Source: a virus
IMG/VR virus record: IMGVR_UViG_3300046451_001315
Span: 1-20,261 of that record
DNA length: 20,261 nt
Strand: one strand, 5' to 3'
The position numbers were made by a program, and so were the translations under genes. This document shows, in pieces, positions 19,480-20,261 of this stretch. The notes beneath the pieces are model-generated. The model saw nothing but the letters and a program-made list of their open reading frames with translations. It was not told where the DNA came from and searched no databases. Numbering within the stretch: the first letter of the stretch is position 1; every line of letters begins with the position of its first letter.

Positions 19480-20261
19480 TTAACCTTTAATTAATCTGGC
19501 GGCTTCTTCTAATCTTTTTACTACCCCATTACTAGGATCAGTTTTTAAAAGTTCTAAGTACTCTTCATGAATTAATAATTGTACAGCGGCCTGTTTAAAG
19601 TCTCCGTTATTTACATCTTTTACAAAGGCAGGACTTTGTACTAAATCACCTCTGTAGACTAAAGACATTAAAGCAAATTGTTGGTTTTTAGTAAGATTGT
19701 TAAATTCCGGAACTAATCTTATAGCGTCTTTTTTGTGAATTTCATAAGTTTCCTTAAAGGTCTTATCTTTATATTCACCTGTCTGCCCCGCTCCGCTAGT
19801 AGAAACATTGTTTTGGTCATCATAATCTCCAAACGCAAAACCTTCGTGAGCAACAATAAATTCTTGCATTTCGTCTAACGAACCTTCTCTTCTTACTACT
19901 TCGTCAATTGCTTTTTGTCCTCTTAATATTTTTACGGGTTTATCTTCTACCATATCCATAGGGTCAGGATTTTGACTTTTAATAAAATCTACAAATTGAT
20001 CTTCAATTTCTTGATTCTCTTCTCGCTTTGCAGTAATTCTTTCAACGTATCTATCACTTGCTTCTGTGATTCCTTTCATAGCAGGCGCAAAAGATGGTCT
20101 TCTAATTTGCGGAACGATTCCTTCTGGTGGAGTAATTGCGGCTTCAACTACTGCTCCTGCACCTTTAACAATGCTTGTTAAACCGGATGTAACCGCTTCT
20201 AAGGCACTTCCGTCTGCAATCTGACCAACGCCCCTGCCTATAAGCGCAAAAGGGCTGTTGC
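19480..20261 (-). CDS. Virion protein with C-terminal GH24 lysozyme domain (5' end outside window)
   Basis: The frame is open from the window edge to the stop at 19480 (259 visible codons). The Met at 20079 is internal: no ribosome site precedes it and 60 open codons with normal composition lie upstream (LIGRGVGQIADGSALEAVTSG...). The C-terminal part is a GH24 (T4-type) lysozyme domain. Counting from that Met, Glu79 in AHEG, Asp88 in DYDDQ and Thr94 in VSTSG have exactly the spacing of T4 lysozyme E11-D20-T26, and LTKNQQFALMSLVYRGDL (109-126) is the usual following helix pair. Fused to a virion protein before an ejection-type protein, it probably opens peptidoglycan during DNA entry; a dual endolysin role is possible because no separate lysin is seen here. 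The upstream part is Ala/Gly-rich. Confidence 0.8.
   Translation of the reverse strand, partial: NSPFALIGRGVGQIADGSALEAVTSGLTSIVKGAGAVVEAAITPPEGIVPQIRRPSFAPAMKGITEASDRYVERITAKREENQEIEDQFVDFIKSQNPDPMDMVEDKPVKILRGQKAIDEVVRREGSLDEMQEFIVAHEGFAFGDYDDQNNVSTSGAGQTGEYKDKTFKETYEIHKKDAIRLVPEFNNLTKNQQFALMSLVYRGDLVQSPAFVKDVNNGDFKQAAVQLLIHEEYLELLKTDPSNGVVKRLEEAARLIKG

Noticed and set aside
1-20261. CRISPR arrays, tRNA genes, insertion sequences, integrase or attachment sites
   Set aside because: I found no regular spaced short repeats, tRNA-like cloverleaf, transposase or recombinase gene, or duplicated att-like core by reading; a dedicated tRNA scan was not possible.
1-20261. The window being a closed circular genome of this length
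   Set aside because: Joining the ends takes the left-edge gene to a stop after seven more codons and does not continue the right-edge lysozyme frame; essential packaging and capsid genes are also absent.

Overview
The window is a piece of a tailed bacteriophage genome, AT-rich, with densely packed and often overlapping genes. Most have AGAGG/AGGA-type ribosome binding sites. The host is probably a Gram-negative, perhaps aquatic, bacterium; this is inferred from the gene families (GTA-type three-TM holin, DUF1071/Sak3 annealing protein, NinB/NinG-like proteins) and not from a direct marker. The N-terminus of the large tail protein looks like a podovirus (T7 gp17-type) attachment domain. I see no integrase, terminase large subunit, portal, capsid or RNA polymerase gene here, so much of the genome lies outside.

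Layout: (1) 1-81, minus: the first 27 codons of a gene leaving the window, perhaps the first gene of the late operon. (2) 82-258: divergent control region holding a 12-base exact match to the T7 late-promoter core, pointing left. (3) 259-2301, plus: a five-gene operon with an ArdC-type antirestriction metalloprotein, three unknown small proteins and a small winged-helix protein, closed by a clear terminator at 2309-2338. (4) 2333-6003, minus: early operon encoding an acidic small protein, a membrane-anchored TonB/TolA-like protein, a small unknown, a Sak3/DUF1071 single-strand annealing protein, a YqaJ/lambda-exonuclease-type nuclease, an SSB-like protein with a DDDIPF tail, a small unknown and a metallophosphoesterase. 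(5) 6004-6166: divergent promoter/operator region. (6) 6167-8779, plus: a Cro/CI-type repressor, a replication-initiator (lambda O-like) protein, an unknown, NinB-like and NinG-like recombination proteins, a small unknown and a 43-residue very basic protein. (7) 8776-20261, minus: late structural/lysis genes. In transcription order these are a virion protein ending in a GH24 lysozyme domain (5' end outside the window), a 1024-residue internal virion/ejection-type protein, a 2259-residue repetitive tail fibre, a 60-residue coiled-coil/TM protein, a 76-residue acidic protein and a holin.

Working together: the two arms around the control region at 6.0-6.2 kb provide replication and a complete homologous recombination set (5'-3' exonuclease, annealing protein, SSB, NinB- and NinG-like factors). 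The 0.3-2.3 kb arm looks like a host-takeover/antidefence operon. If the genome is circular or circularly permuted, the leftward transcript starting near base 212 would enter the packaging genes and eventually the tail/lysis genes at the right, ending at 8776.

Most notable are the T7-like promoter core with a 5' stem-loop in its leader, the phage-encoded TonB/TolA-like protein, the modular tail fibre with an exact 198-base repeat period, and several genes or gene ends that simple Met-to-stop ORF calling misses (43-residue protein, both edge genes).
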